From Sabellastarte sp. h YS-2021 (Eukaryota > Annelida > Polychaeta > Sabellida > Sabellidae): 64,000 nt of DNA. The notes below the pieces were generated by a model, which saw nothing but the letters and a program-made list of their open reading frames with translations, was not told the origin of the DNA and made no database searches. Below are positions 22,464 to 33,049 of this stretch, piece after piece. The translations under genes were made by a program, and so were the position numbers. The stretch lies in the NCBI GenBank assembly GCA_964017235.1, contig OZ024936.1, positions 53,805,028-53,869,027 on the forward strand, written 5' to 3'. How positions within the stretch are numbered: the first letter of the stretch is position 1; each line of letters begins with the position of its first letter.

Positions 22464-23709
22464 TTAACAGCAGTGGTCCTGAAAAAGACTGATTGTAGGC
22501 TTGGCAGTGGTTCTACTGTTAATGCTGCTGGCGTCTGCTGACTGTGGAGAAGCAGTGGCTGAGCTATTGGCTATATTTCTATGGTGAGGCTCTGGTGGTT
22601 GGATTAGAGGTGGCTTGTGCTGGCATCTTGGCTAGTAAAAACAGCTGCAACGTGTCAATCTGTTGGCAGCTCATCAGAGACTGAAGATTTTAGAAGAAGC
22701 TTGAAAGTCCTGATATGTTGTGCTGGCTTTCTTCACCTGTGTCTGTGACTGCTGGGGCTGACGACTGGGTTCTTCTGCCCTGCTTTGAATGTTGCTGAGG
22801 AGCTTTACAGCCTGATTTCTAAATGGCTGAAAGTCTCGCTCCTCTAAAGACTCAACCTTCTATGCCAGGGAGTTGTAGAAGGCTGTATGTGTTATTGGCC
22901 CCTGCTTTTACCAGAGGAATGATGACAGTATTATTCTGTGTGGACTGGTCCATAACCTGCTGGTCACCCGAAGAGCACCCAGTAGGTGTGGTGTGTCTAG
23001 TGACTTGTTGAGGTGGTATCTGTTGACCATATGTTGATCTCCATACTGTCTGTGTCAGTCGAAGATCTGGAGACGTTGTGTGCTGGAGAAGCTGAAGCAC
23101 TGGCTCCTGGGGCCTTGGACCTGATGTCTGACTATTTGCTGAGCCCCTTGCATCTAATGTGCAGCCTCAGGAATCCCAACTTATCCTGTATCCAGTTCTT
23201 ATGTCCCGTCATTTCCTTTGTGGGCTGTCCAGACTTATTTGCATCAGTTTGCCGAAACGTGTCCACTGTGAATCAAACCAGGTCTTGCACACCTTGCAGA
23301 CAGCTTGTTACTGTTGGTAAAACGCTCCCCAAGACACCCCTTCCTTGTTTTGTCCTTGAAATGTTAATTAGGCTTGTCATAAACTCCTCATGTTCCTTCA
23401 CAAAGTCCACAATAGAGTGTGTGAAATACATGTTGGTCATGCACCCCTTCTTGTATCGTGACTGTGATGGTACCACCTCTCCTCTTAACTCAGTTTCTGT
23501 GTTACTTCTCTTGGGTCTGGGCCTTTGTCCTGCAACTTTCCCTCCTCTTGCCTCCGCCCTCTGTTTCTGTGGCTCCTCCTTTTCTCTTGCCTCCCTCTCC
23601 TCCCTTCTCCATTGAATATAAGCTGCTGTGTCCCCCAGCTCAAATTAAGGAACACTGTCAGTGGGAATCTTCTATCTTCCTCACTCTCCTGCCCTTTTTT
23701 GGACCCATT
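22464..23709 (-). pseudogene. Harbinger Myb/SANT-like DNA-binding protein
   Basis: The second protein of Harbinger transposons, which binds the element ends and helps import the transposase. Minus-strand landmarks are the start MGPKKGRRVRKIED at 23709, then VDFVKEHEEF and HFKDKTRKGCLGERF from the SANT-like region, VTRHTTPTGCSSGDQQVMDQ in the linker, VESLEERDFQPFRNQAVKLL in the C-terminal helix, and the end ISLFQDHCC with TAA at 22464-22466. These lie in different frames with several stops, so the gene is dead. The plus-strand open frames over this region are its antisense shadows. Confidence 0.75.
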
Positions 23710-23727
23710 GTCAAAAAATAAGTCAGC

Positions 23728-23764
23728 CAACTTCAACTCAACACTGCCCTAGAATAATTGTAAA
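23728..23764 (+). repeat. 37-bp direct repeat, left copy
   Basis: An exact 37-base match to 30570-30606, starting CAACTTCAACTCAACACTG and ending ATAATTGTAAA. The two copies bracket the 6.8 kb of foreign DNA inside the Harbinger element. Confidence 0.9.
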
Positions 23765-23792
23765 CAAGAGGGTCAGTGATGCCCCAAAAGGC

Positions 23793-25289
23793 GGGTTGCG
23801 CAGGCAGCAATAAGGTTAGCAACTGCTGTAATTACATTTAGAAACAAGGAAAGAAATGTTAGGTTACCCAGTTGAGGTGAATATGTTAAACATGCTAAGA
23901 AAGCTAAAACTTGTAATCTAGGTTACATAATTGTATCTATGCTATAAACAGACAAATGAAAGGACGGAATTACACCAATTTCGAAATTAACTTAGCTATG
24001 ATGGTGATGCATCTCCCTGTTTAGTTTGGATTTGATTGGACAAACCGTTTAGAGTCCGGAAACGGAAATGTTGACGAACAAACAGACAAATGACCAAACA
24101 GAATTACACCCATTTCAAAAGGAACCTAGACATGATGGTGATCTATGTCCCTGTCAAGTTGGAATTTGATTGGACAAACCATTTTCGAGTTAGGGTCCGG
24201 AAAGAAAAATGTGGAAGGACAGATGGATGGACAGAAAAATGGACAAAAAACGGACATGGGACAGACAAATGGACAAACAAACACACAGAATTACACCAAT
24301 ATCAAAAGGAACCTAGCTATGATGGGGATCTATTTTCCTGTCAAGTATGAATTCGATTGGACAAACAGTTTTTGAGTTAGAGTCCGGAAACAAAAATGTA
24401 GACAAACAGATGTATGGACAGACAAACGGACAAAAAACAGACAAATAAAAAGACGGAATTTCACCAATTTCGAAAGGAATATGATGGTGATCTATCTCCC
24501 TGTCAAGTTTGAAATCAATTGGACAAACCGTTTTTGAGTTAGAGTCCGGAAACAAAAATGTAGACAAACAGATGTATGGACAGACAAACGGACAAAAAAC
24601 AGACAAATGAAAAGACGGAATTTCACCAATTTCGAAAGGAATATGATGGTGATCTATCTCCCTGTCAAGTTTGAATTCAATTGGACAAACCGTTTTTGAG
24701 TTAGAGTCCGGAAACAAAAATGTAGACAAACAGATGTATGGACAGACAAACGGACAAAAAACAGACAAATGAAAAGACGGAATTTCACCAATTTCGAAAG
24801 GAATATGATGGTGATCTATCTCCCTGTCAAGTTTGAATTCAAATGGACAAACCGTTTTTGAGTTAGAGTCCGGAAACAAAAATGTGGACGGACATATGGA
24901 TGGACAGACAAATGGACAAAAAAGGGACAAACGGACAGACAAATGAACAGACAGAATTACACCAATTTCGAAAGGAACCTAGCTATGATGGTGATATATG
25001 TCCCTGTCAAGTATGAATTTGATTGGACCAACCATTTTCGAGTTAGAGTCCAGAAACAAAAATGTGGACAGACAGATGGATGGACAGACAAACAGACAAA
25101 CAAACAAACGGAATTACACCAAGTTTGAATGGAACCTAGCTATAATGTTGGTCTGTCTCCCTGTCAAGTTTGAATTCAATCGGACAAATCATTTTTGAGT
25201 TAGAGTCCAGAAACAAAAAATGTGGATGGACAGACGGACGTCGGACACACATCAATCTAATAGGTGGGTTGGTTACATTGCAACCCACC
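23793..25289 (+). mobile_element. pearl-like (Helitron/Helentron-derived) element, copy 2
   Basis: The left segment (GGGTTGCGCAGGCAGC) matches 5675 onward. The core has eight units of about 134-187 bp (starts near 23966, 24101, 24287, 24455, 24617, 24779, 24953 and 25109). The units at 24455-24940 are almost identical with a 162-bp period, so they amplified recently. The right end carries a perfect 9-bp stem (GGTGGGTTG / CAACCCACC) with a 9-base loop at 25263-25289. A long repetitive minus-strand frame over the core is not a gene. Confidence 0.7.
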
Positions 25290-25849
25290 TAAAAAGTATA
25301 AAGTCTGGGAGGGTGACATCTTGGGTGCCTCCTTATTCAGTGGCTGTTTGTAACACTATTCTAGTTTTAAATGTCATTGGTCACCTTTGACCTAGTTACA
25401 TTTAAGTTTCCCGCCATTAGAGTTTATACTTCACTTTAAAATTGTAACTTCAAGGGGCAAGACACCATTTTAGGACTGAACACTTAAAATTTTATTGCCA
25501 CAATCTTTTATGTGTTTTTAAACTGCATTTAATTTTATTATATTGTGTCTGGCTTGTGTATGCCCCGTTACGTGGAGTGATCTTGAGAATATGATTTGTG
25601 TGGACTGCTACTAGGAAATCTGCACATCACATCGTGTTGAATCTTCTGGACAACCTCATGCTTGTTGGCCACAATCTTAAGGGACGGTCTACCCTGATTC
25701 TTGCGCTTTTGCCTATTTTATGGTCGACTTTTGTGGCAAACAATCATAAGGCTGCCTTTTCAAGGACTCAGCGGGGTGTGCTTATTTATACTTTCAGTGT
25801 GAACTTTGACAATATTAAAATAGAAAAATATTAGTTTCTGACTGTGACA

Positions 25850-26750
25850 ATGGTGAAATCGTTTGATTGCTCGTAATGCGGTGGACATCACCCAAGACCT
25901 ATCAATAGGAACTGCAAACTAGTACAAGAACCTGATGAAGAACAGGAGATGTACACTAATGGGTTGATCCTGAACGAGTTGAAGATGCTGAGCTCGAGAA
26001 TGACAGAGATGGAGTCGAAGGTACAAGCCCTAGATGCTGCAAGGTTGCCTTCCACCAGCTCTTCAAGTAGAAGATCGCGAAAAGACTCGGAAACAGACAT
26101 GGTACTGCCATCCCTAGAAGGATTGAGATCATCAAGAGAGATACAAGATCAAGTAGATGCCAGGATCAAGGACTTGTAGAACAGCCATGACAAAGGCAAG
26201 TTAAAATCACAAAGGGGGGGGGGGGGGGGTACTGAAACAGTATTTTTAAAAAAAGAGGTACCGTGGCCCCAAAATTATATATTAGGTGGTACAAACAAAT
26301 CTAGGGTCACGTATGATAGCTTGTCAATTTCCCAATGGGTGTCTGGATTTGCAACCATCACTAAAGATGAACAGAATGTTGAAATTAAACAAAATATGCT
26401 TGAATATTTATCAGAAATTATGGAAGATAGTCATGACTTTGGATGGGGGGGCAGGAAAAGGTGTCCATGCGGTACTTCTATGCAAAATGGAAAAAGGCAG
26501 ACTCAGTTGGTCTGAGACAAATAAAATTGATCGCATTAGAAGGGCCTATGCACACAAAGTTCAAAATCCTGGAACGGGTAATCAAAATTCTAAACGTATG
26601 GGAAGTAAAGACCAACCCACACCTTGCAAATTCTATCAAAAATCCACCTGTTCCCACAAAACTGACCATGAAACAAATGGCCACATGTACCTCCATGTCT
26701 GTAGTTTTTGTTTCACCAATGGGAAAAAATTCCCACATGATTGAAAGACT
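25850..26750 (+). pseudogene. DIRS ORF1 (Gag-like), fossil
   Basis: The start region has a cysteine/histidine-containing GGHHPRPINRNCK. A helical coiled-coil segment (LNELKMLSSRMTEMESKVQA) follows, then SISQWVSGFATITKDEQN, and a zinc-finger-like region PCKFYQKSTCSHKTDHETNG ending HMYLHVCSFC. The same blocks occur at 35.6-36.9 kb. It presumably binds the element RNA in the particle. Broken. Confidence 0.65.
26214..26229 (+). repeat. G16 homopolymer
   Basis: Sixteen consecutive G inside the DIRS ORF1 fossil. It could be G-quadruplex-prone or an assembly weak spot. Confidence 0.9.
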
Positions 26751-27242
26751 GTAAAAAGAACACAAAAAACGAATAGGGCACTGCAAACATCTTGATTGTG
26801 GGGTGTACAGTAGAAGTTTTGTTAATAGTGAAGTAAAAAATGATGTAAGTTCCAATTGGAGAACTGACTGGAAAATGTTTTCAGGTGTGTCGTATGCAAG
26901 TGTACTTAAGGTGGAAAATAAAATTTTTTCAAAGGCCATCAATAATAAACATGCTGCTAAAGACAGACAAGCAACTAAAGTGGTTCGAACTGGGAATAAA
27001 TGTGTTGGGGACAGGTCTAGTGTTCCAAGGCGTCCTCCTCTCACAAAAAAACTCAGATGTGAACAGTACATTGCAAACCTATAATACCAACAAACAGGTT
27101 CCATTACACAATAGATTCAACATCTTGTCGAATATTGATGTGTGTGTGAATCTAATACCAATGAATCAAATGAAAACACCGACTTTGACGTTAGCTTTGT
27201 AAACAAAAACAAACAAGTTAACAAAGTTAAACCAAACAAAGT

Positions 27243-28966
27243 TTGGATAGATCAGAACGACAGTTAACTAATTCAAAGGAATGTGAAGGTAAGCATAAAC
27301 ATTCGCACAATATTAACGCTGCAGCAAAGCATCAAGGAAATAACGTCTCCCTAGTTGAAAACGATGACAAATATGATTTGGAACTCAATTTTAAGCCTAG
27401 GCACAGACAACGCATTGCAGATGCAAAAAATAATACACCTTTTCAACTATGGGATAAACAAACCAATGACAATTACGGTTTTATTCCTTTAGGGGATCTA
27501 ATTCTACCCGAAAAAATGAAAAAAAAAATAACATAAAAAAAACTACATCAGATTGTCAAAAATTCGGATAAACCTAATTTCATGGACGCACAAATTGAGG
27601 TGCCTTCTCAGTTGAACCCTGACATATGGGAAAAACATTTAACAGATTACTGGGATAAACAGTTGTGTTATTTAATTAGATACGGGTTTCCCCTAGATTT
27701 TAAACAAAGTTGTCCACTTCAATATGAGTTAAAAAAACCATAGCACTGCCAACTCGTTTAAGGAAGATGTTAAAGAATGTCAATTTGGAGCTATTTATGG
27801 GCCATATGAAGATGAACCATTGCCTAATAAGCACTTTTCACCCTTTTTAACGAGAGAAAAACCTGGGGCCCCTCATAGAAGGGTCATTGTGGATTTGAGC
27901 TATCCAGGTGGAATGTCAGTTAATGCAGGCGTTGACTCTGACACTTATATGGGTACACCTTTCTTAATTACTCTCCCAACCATTGACAACATTACTCAAA
28001 AGGTCAAAGAAAATGGCAAGGGGTCCCTACTTTATAAAATTGACCCAAGTAGAGCGTTTAGACATATTAAGCTGGACCCCAAAGATTACAATTTATTAGG
28101 CCTATTTTTAGATGGCATATATTACGATTCTTGCCTACCTTTTGGATTCAAACATGGTTCAGGAATCTTTCAGAGAATTAGCGATGCTGTCAGATACATT
28201 ATGTATAAATTTGGTTTTCAGGTAACAAACTATATTGATGATATAATTGGGCATTCTGTCAGTAGTAAAGCCAATGACTCCTTCCAAACACTGTACAAAC
28301 TTCTCTCAGATTTGGGTTTTGAAATTAGTGCCAAGAAAATTGTAACCCCCCAGTACCCGAGTCACATGCTTAGGTGTCGAAATAGACACAGTTCATTTCA
28401 CAGTGTCCATAACCCCAGATAAAGTTCAAGATATCACTAAAACTTGCTATGCTTGGACTAGCAAAAATACACGTTCAAAGTGAGAACTTCAATCCCTGTT
28501 GGGTAAACTCCTATACATTTCAAAGTGTGTTAAATCTTCAAGATTCTTCTTAAACAGGGTGTTAGAACTTCTCAGAGCAAACAACAAAAATTCTATAATA
28601 ATTCTTACCGATGAATTCCACAGAGACCTTCACTGGTTCTGTAAATTTGTTCCTAGATTTAATGGCACAGCTTTCTTTGTTCATAAACATGCTAATTATG
28701 AAATTGAGCTCGATGCCTGTCTCCAGGGCTTAGGCGCTAGGTGGGGCAATGAGGTTTACTCAATTCATCTTAATATTGGACATGAAAACATGACTATAGT
28801 CCACTTGGAGATGCTCAACATCTTAGTGGCAATCAGAACCTGGGGTAATGCATGGTCTGGCACCACAGTAAGGATACACTGTGACAACCAAGCCGTAGTG
28901 AATGTATTAAACACAGGCAGAACAAAAGATACAGCTAAGAAACAGCTAGAAAACACATTTGTTTGA
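27243..28966 (+). pseudogene. DIRS reverse transcriptase and RNase H, fossil
   Basis: Recognisable blocks are PFLTREKPGAPHRRVIVDLS, KIDPSRAFRHIKLDP, LPFGFKHGSGIFQRI and the polymerase box YIDDIIGHS. RNase H blocks are ELDACLQGLGARWGN, IVHLEMLNILVAIRTWG and RIHCDNQAVVNVLNTGRTKD. This is the DIRS-clade RT arrangement with RNase H directly downstream. Broken in several places. Confidence 0.85.
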
Positions 28967-29067
28967 GAACTGTTCACATCAGAGGACAAGATAATCAAAT
29001 GGCTGATACCTTATCTACTTCCCAACCATGTATGGGTTCGAGTCCCCCCTAATGCATTAGACATAAA

Positions 29068-30078
29068 TTGGGACATTTAAATTTTCAAATTTCAGGTGAT
29101 TCTCCCCAGGTTGAAGTACTCGCTTCAAGAGCAAAGAACAGACTTGGGGATGCGTACTCACACTCCACAAATACAACTTATCATCAAAAATTTAAAATTT
29201 TTGTGGCTTTTTGTTGTTTTGCTTCAGTTTCCATTTCAATCATCACAGTGGATGTCATTCTGGCTTATATGGAATTTCTCACGTTCAATAAAGTCTCTAG
29301 ATCTGGTCAAAGTAACTACATTTCTGCCACAAAAACCACACTGTCAAATTTCGGGATAAATGTTAACCCGTTCAATGATCCTCGCATAAATGTTTATAAT
29401 AAAGCTATAATGAGACATGCCCCATTCCAACCTCACATCAAAACCATAATTGACATTGAAATGCTGAAGGAACTAGCAAATCAGTGTGATAGAATGTATA
29501 TGGGTAATATATTTAAGGCAGCTTTCCTCATATCATTCTTCAATTTCTTACGAATCTCTAATTTTGTACCACATTCTATTCATGCCTTTGATCATATGAA
29601 GCAACTGGCCAGGGCTGATGTTATATTCGCACCTCCAGGTGCTCACTTAATAATAAAGTAGTCTAAAACTTTGCAGTTTCGTGATAAAGTTAAGGTTCTC
29701 ATTCCTTCCCTGGGATCTTCAAAACTATGTCCGGTTGCAGCACTTAAAACCATACTGAAATTGTATCATGGGGACAAAAATTCCCCTTTGTTCCAAATCA
29801 AATGTTATGGTAAATGGGTACCTCTAACAGATACCAGACTCAGGAAATTTTTATCAAAAATTGTTCATATACTAGGCTGGTCACACAAAAACATAACTTT
29901 TCACTCCTTCCGGCGTTCAGGTGCTACATTGGCTTTCAATTCCAATATACCTTTGCAACACACACACATTCAAACTCATTGCACCTGGACGTCGGATGCA
30001 GTGTGGAGTTATATTACACAAGATCACAGAGCAACAGATATTGTAGCTACAACATTTCAACATAAGTTTTCCTCCTAG
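29068..30078 (+). pseudogene. DIRS tyrosine recombinase, fossil
   Basis: This is the enzyme that would insert the circular cDNA. Catalytic-type blocks are visible: FLRISNFVPHS (first Arg), ITFHSFRRSGATLAF (HxxR box) and TWTSDAVWSYI (Trp and nucleophile Tyr). Broken. Confidence 0.85.
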
Positions 30079-30569
30079 CTACTCCTACTTGGGGTTTGGG
30101 GTCTCACGAATATAAAATATTCAAAGATCATATGTAACTTGTAAATGTAACTTTAACTTCTTTTAATTATATCACTCAATACTGTTTTAAAATATTTACC
30201 AGTAAAACTTCAGTATTTGGGTATATAACAAATTTTAATACATAAGTAATTATCTCTAGCTGTCAACCTTTCAGGTACCAGCTTTAAAATCATAACTTCT
30301 AACTTCATTTTGTAACTATTATTTATAGTCTTTGTGTAACTGTACAACTGTTGAAGTAAATCTTATTTTACAATAGTTGGTGTGTATCATAATCTTAAAG
30401 TGTGGTTTAAGGCCACCTCATGTGTAAAAATGTAAAGTATGAGTTAAGGTGGCCTTAAAGTTGTGTTAGAGTTTGTAAATACATTCTAGTATTATGTAAC
30501 ATAGAATAAACTAACTTTCCCCAAGATAGTTGTCTCTATTCCCCAGGTCAAACATACAGGCCACTGAGG

Positions 30570-30606
30570 CAACTTCAACTCAACACTGCCCTAGAATAAT
30601 TGTAAA
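30570..30606 (+). repeat. 37-bp direct repeat, right copy
   Basis: An exact copy of 23728-23764. Harbinger sequence resumes after it and runs to the right inverted end near 31268. Confidence 0.9.
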
Positions 30607-30733
30607 AAATCAAACTTCTACTCTTGAAATGCTGCCAGATGTAATCCATCAGATGCTCTATTCCAAATGATGCATTGTGCAATCTGAATCGCCTTATATA
30701 GTCACAGATTTCATCAGCAGACAAGCCGTGCAT
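30577..30733 (-). CDS. unrecognised 52-codon frame inside Harbinger
   Basis: ATG at 30733 opens MHGLSADEICDYIRRFRLHN, followed by FGIEHLMDYIWQHFKSR. The composition is protein-like (helical, charged and aromatic) and it stops within the 37-bp repeat. It could be an exon of the element's minus-strand gene or a captured host exon. I do not recognise it. Confidence 0.25.
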
Positions 30734-31270
30734 TGTAAAAATGATGCCGGCTTGTCCTACACAGTTCCCAGCTTGTCTGTTATATAACCACTTTGTCGGT
30801 TATTGGTTTATGGTTTGTCTGTATATGTTCCCCGCTTGTCCTGCTGAGATGTTACCAACTCTGCAGTTAAAAACTGTGAGACTTCCCGTCTTGATGGGAA
30901 GTGTCCAAGTCAGGTCAGTTGTGTTCACTATATGCCTGTCTGTTTTCAAGCATGGTCAGTTTGTGTTGACGGCCTGACTGGAGGTGGAGTCCTGGTACTT
31001 AATCAGAACAGGATGGGAAGTTTTTCAAGAAAAGATGGTAACAGTGTTTATAAGATGGGAAGTGTAACGGACAAGCCATAGAGATCCAGGACAGGACGGT
31101 TTGGTTACAGAGTCATGGAGGGTTTGTGAAATATCAAACATCTTTGATATTTTGCCAATCCACCAAGACAAGCTGGGAAACTACAACCAATCCTAACTGA
31201 CTCTGTAAACATCTCTCAGAACCCTCGAATACCTAGTTACCGACAGCTCAGTTCCAGTGGAACACCCCTA

Positions 31271-31500
31271 TATGGGGCCTACATTACTAGATCATATCAT
31301 ACAAGGTACTGTGGGCAATATTTTATTGAAATTAGAAAAAAAACACATTGTATTTTATCTTTATACTCACCTAATATATTTTTACTCACCCGATTCAAAG
31401 TACTCTTTAATATATCCTGACTACACGAGTACAACCCAAACTCTAGTGACTAACAGGATGACCTGTTTTGAAGATCCCCAGGGTTTTTAGGCTGCCACTA
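31271..31500. repeat. segmental duplication, copy B (right part)
   Basis: Resumes the match to copy A at 7022-7250 (ATATTTTATTG, TTTATACTCACC, CTAGTGACTAACAGGATGAC) immediately after the Harbinger right end and the TAT duplication. Confidence 0.75.
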
Positions 31501-32380
31501 TGGATAACTAAAACACCAGGCTGGTACCGATGAGTATGCGCCATATTATATGCATATGGTGCACATGTAAACAATGCAGACATCTATAAAGAAATGAAAA
31601 CATGTAAACTTGCATAGAAGCTCAGTCTATAAATAGATCAGTCCAATAGAGAATAAGAAAGATCAAGTACTAGCTAGACTTCTTCTGCAGTCACACATAA
31701 ACTGTCCCATTTAAAATACATACTGACAGAATGTCATTTAATGTAACAATGGTTGGCTTTAAGAAAGTCTCATCGTTTGTATTGTGAAACCTAAAATTTA
31801 TATGAGCCTGATAATTGTTTCCAGCATAAGATCTGTCATTCATTTGATGAAGCAGATCACTAAGAAAACCAAAAGATGGATATTTTTTTTAATTGAGAAA
31901 CATATAAAAATTCTATTTTTAAAACACTCTCAAGACTTACCTGTTCCGCCTAGCTTATCCACTTCCTTAGACATCATCCCCTGGAAGGCGCTAACTGGGT
32001 TTCATCTTTGCTAGGTTTAAAGACTGACACTTTTTGATAGGAGCGCATCTTCATCAATTTTGCACTGTTCTTCTATTATCATATCTATATTGTTTGGATT
32101 CATAATGGCAACAATAAATGAGTGTAAATACTTTAGAAAACTTAGGGTTAAATCTTCTTTTTTGACTTAGGAATCTGTCTCTAAATGCTGTTACATCATG
32201 AGCAAAGACAAGCAGTCGACCAAGAAACAAAGAAACAACTGCAGAAGAAACTGAAGGGAACAGCCCAGCCCCCACTCCCAGAGGCTCTGACAAAGAGGAT
32301 ATCACCTGTCGACTGGGAACACACTTGCATTCAAAAGAGAGTGCCAAAGATGCTACACATTATTATTCCCTGGGATGGCC
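31501..32380. other. non-coding stretch
   Basis: Short frames only. The stretch near 32185-32380 could be decayed N-terminal coding sequence of the Harbinger remnant that follows, but nothing in it is recognisable. Confidence 0.4.
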
Positions 32381-32389
32381 TGGGTTGAA

Positions 32390-32690
32390 CAGGCATACAA
32401 ATATTTCCAGGCGAAACCTTTTCTGTTCTGGCAACAGGCAAATGCTAGAGTCCTCTCTCCTGCTTATTTAGAGTTGGCAAGTCAATCATCAACACATTTG
32501 TACCATCAGTGTGCCAGACTATCATAAATAAATTTCAAGCAAGAATATCTCTGAAAAGGATTTCATTTTGTTGCGTTGCTGGCAATGGTGGATAATAACT
32601 ACAATTTCATTTGGGTTTCTCCAGGCTGCAGTTGGTTATCCACTAACAGACAAATATTCACTCATTGTAAACTGAAGGCAAAGTTGGAAG
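32390..32690 (+). pseudogene. second Harbinger transposase, strongly decayed
   Basis: Scattered blocks in changing frames match HARBI1-like transposases. FPGETFSVLATG and the helix-turn-helix-like FRVGKSIINTFVPSVCQTII (with INKF after it) lie at 32403-32537. FVALLAMVDNNYNFIWVS, holding the second catalytic Asp, and LKAKLEERF lie at 32568-32692. Frame changes and stops separate them, and the first catalytic DGKH block is missing, so a deletion lies between about 32540 and 32565. It is older than the copy at 21 kb. Confidence 0.55.
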
Positions 32691-33049
32691 AGAGATTCAT
32701 AATGCTTTTCTGAGGTTAGGTAGGGTCTAGATTCAAAGCTCTAAATTACTAATAACTAACAACATATCTGGGGATAGGCTCCTTGATGTTACGAGGCCAA
32801 CTGGTGATATCAGATAAATGTGAAGGGGATTTCTAGTGTTTTTTTTCATACAATTTTGTTTCACTTTAACAATTTCGAACAGGGACAAAATTGTTTCATG
32901 TCAATTCTTCACTGGGAACTTTTGAAATATAAAACTAATAATAATAATAATGTTGGTTTGCACTGTATGACAATTGGTTTTCTTTGCATGTGTGTCTGAG
33001 ACTTTTGAGGGAATGCTGTTAAGTATATTGTTGGGATAGAACTGCAGCT

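Larger units (their letters stand above)
25310..30560 (+). mobile_element. DIRS-type tyrosine-recombinase retroelement, old
   Basis: Parts in order on plus: leader, ORF1/Gag (about 25850-26750), reverse transcriptase and RNase H (27243-28966), tyrosine recombinase (29068-30078), and a 3' region with TTAAGGCCACC and TTAAGGTGGCC motifs. No LTR-bounded structure or integrase is present, as expected for the DIRS order. The element is broken in roughly eight or more places and looks old. Its leader resembles that of the copy starting near 34.9 kb. Confidence 0.85.
20648..31270 (+). mobile_element. PIF/Harbinger DNA transposon carrying nested insertions
   Basis: The left end is TGGGGATGTTCCACC. 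The right end in reverse complement is TAGGGGTGTTCCACT. The flanking 3-bp duplication is TAT (20645-20647 and 31271-31273). Copy A of the duplicated locus shows the empty site at 7022-7024. The element encodes a transposase (plus, 21007-21768) and a Myb/SANT-like protein (minus, 22464-23709), the standard two-gene Harbinger set, in convergent arrangement. About 6.8 kb of foreign DNA (pearl-like element and DIRS) sits between 23765 and 30569, leaving about 3.8 kb of Harbinger. Both genes are broken. Confidence 0.85.

Noticed and set aside
22475-22490. A second histone-like stem-loop in tandem
   Set aside because: The stem has a mismatch and a wobble and it lies inside the Myb-like coding end (ISLFQDHC).
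23013-23615. 200-codon plus-strand frame
   Set aside because: Antisense to the Harbinger Myb-like gene, whose minus-strand landmarks are clear.
24313-24942. 209-codon repetitive minus-strand frame (LSTFLFPDSNSKTVCP repeated)
   Set aside because: It is the reverse reading of the pearl-like tandem core. The repeat period, not selection, keeps it open.
23793-25289. CRISPR-like array
   Set aside because: Units are 134-187 bp with no short-repeat/unique-spacer pattern, and the genome is animal.
26478-27104. 208-codon minus-strand frame
   Set aside because: Antisense to the DIRS ORF1 fossil; no recognisable domain.
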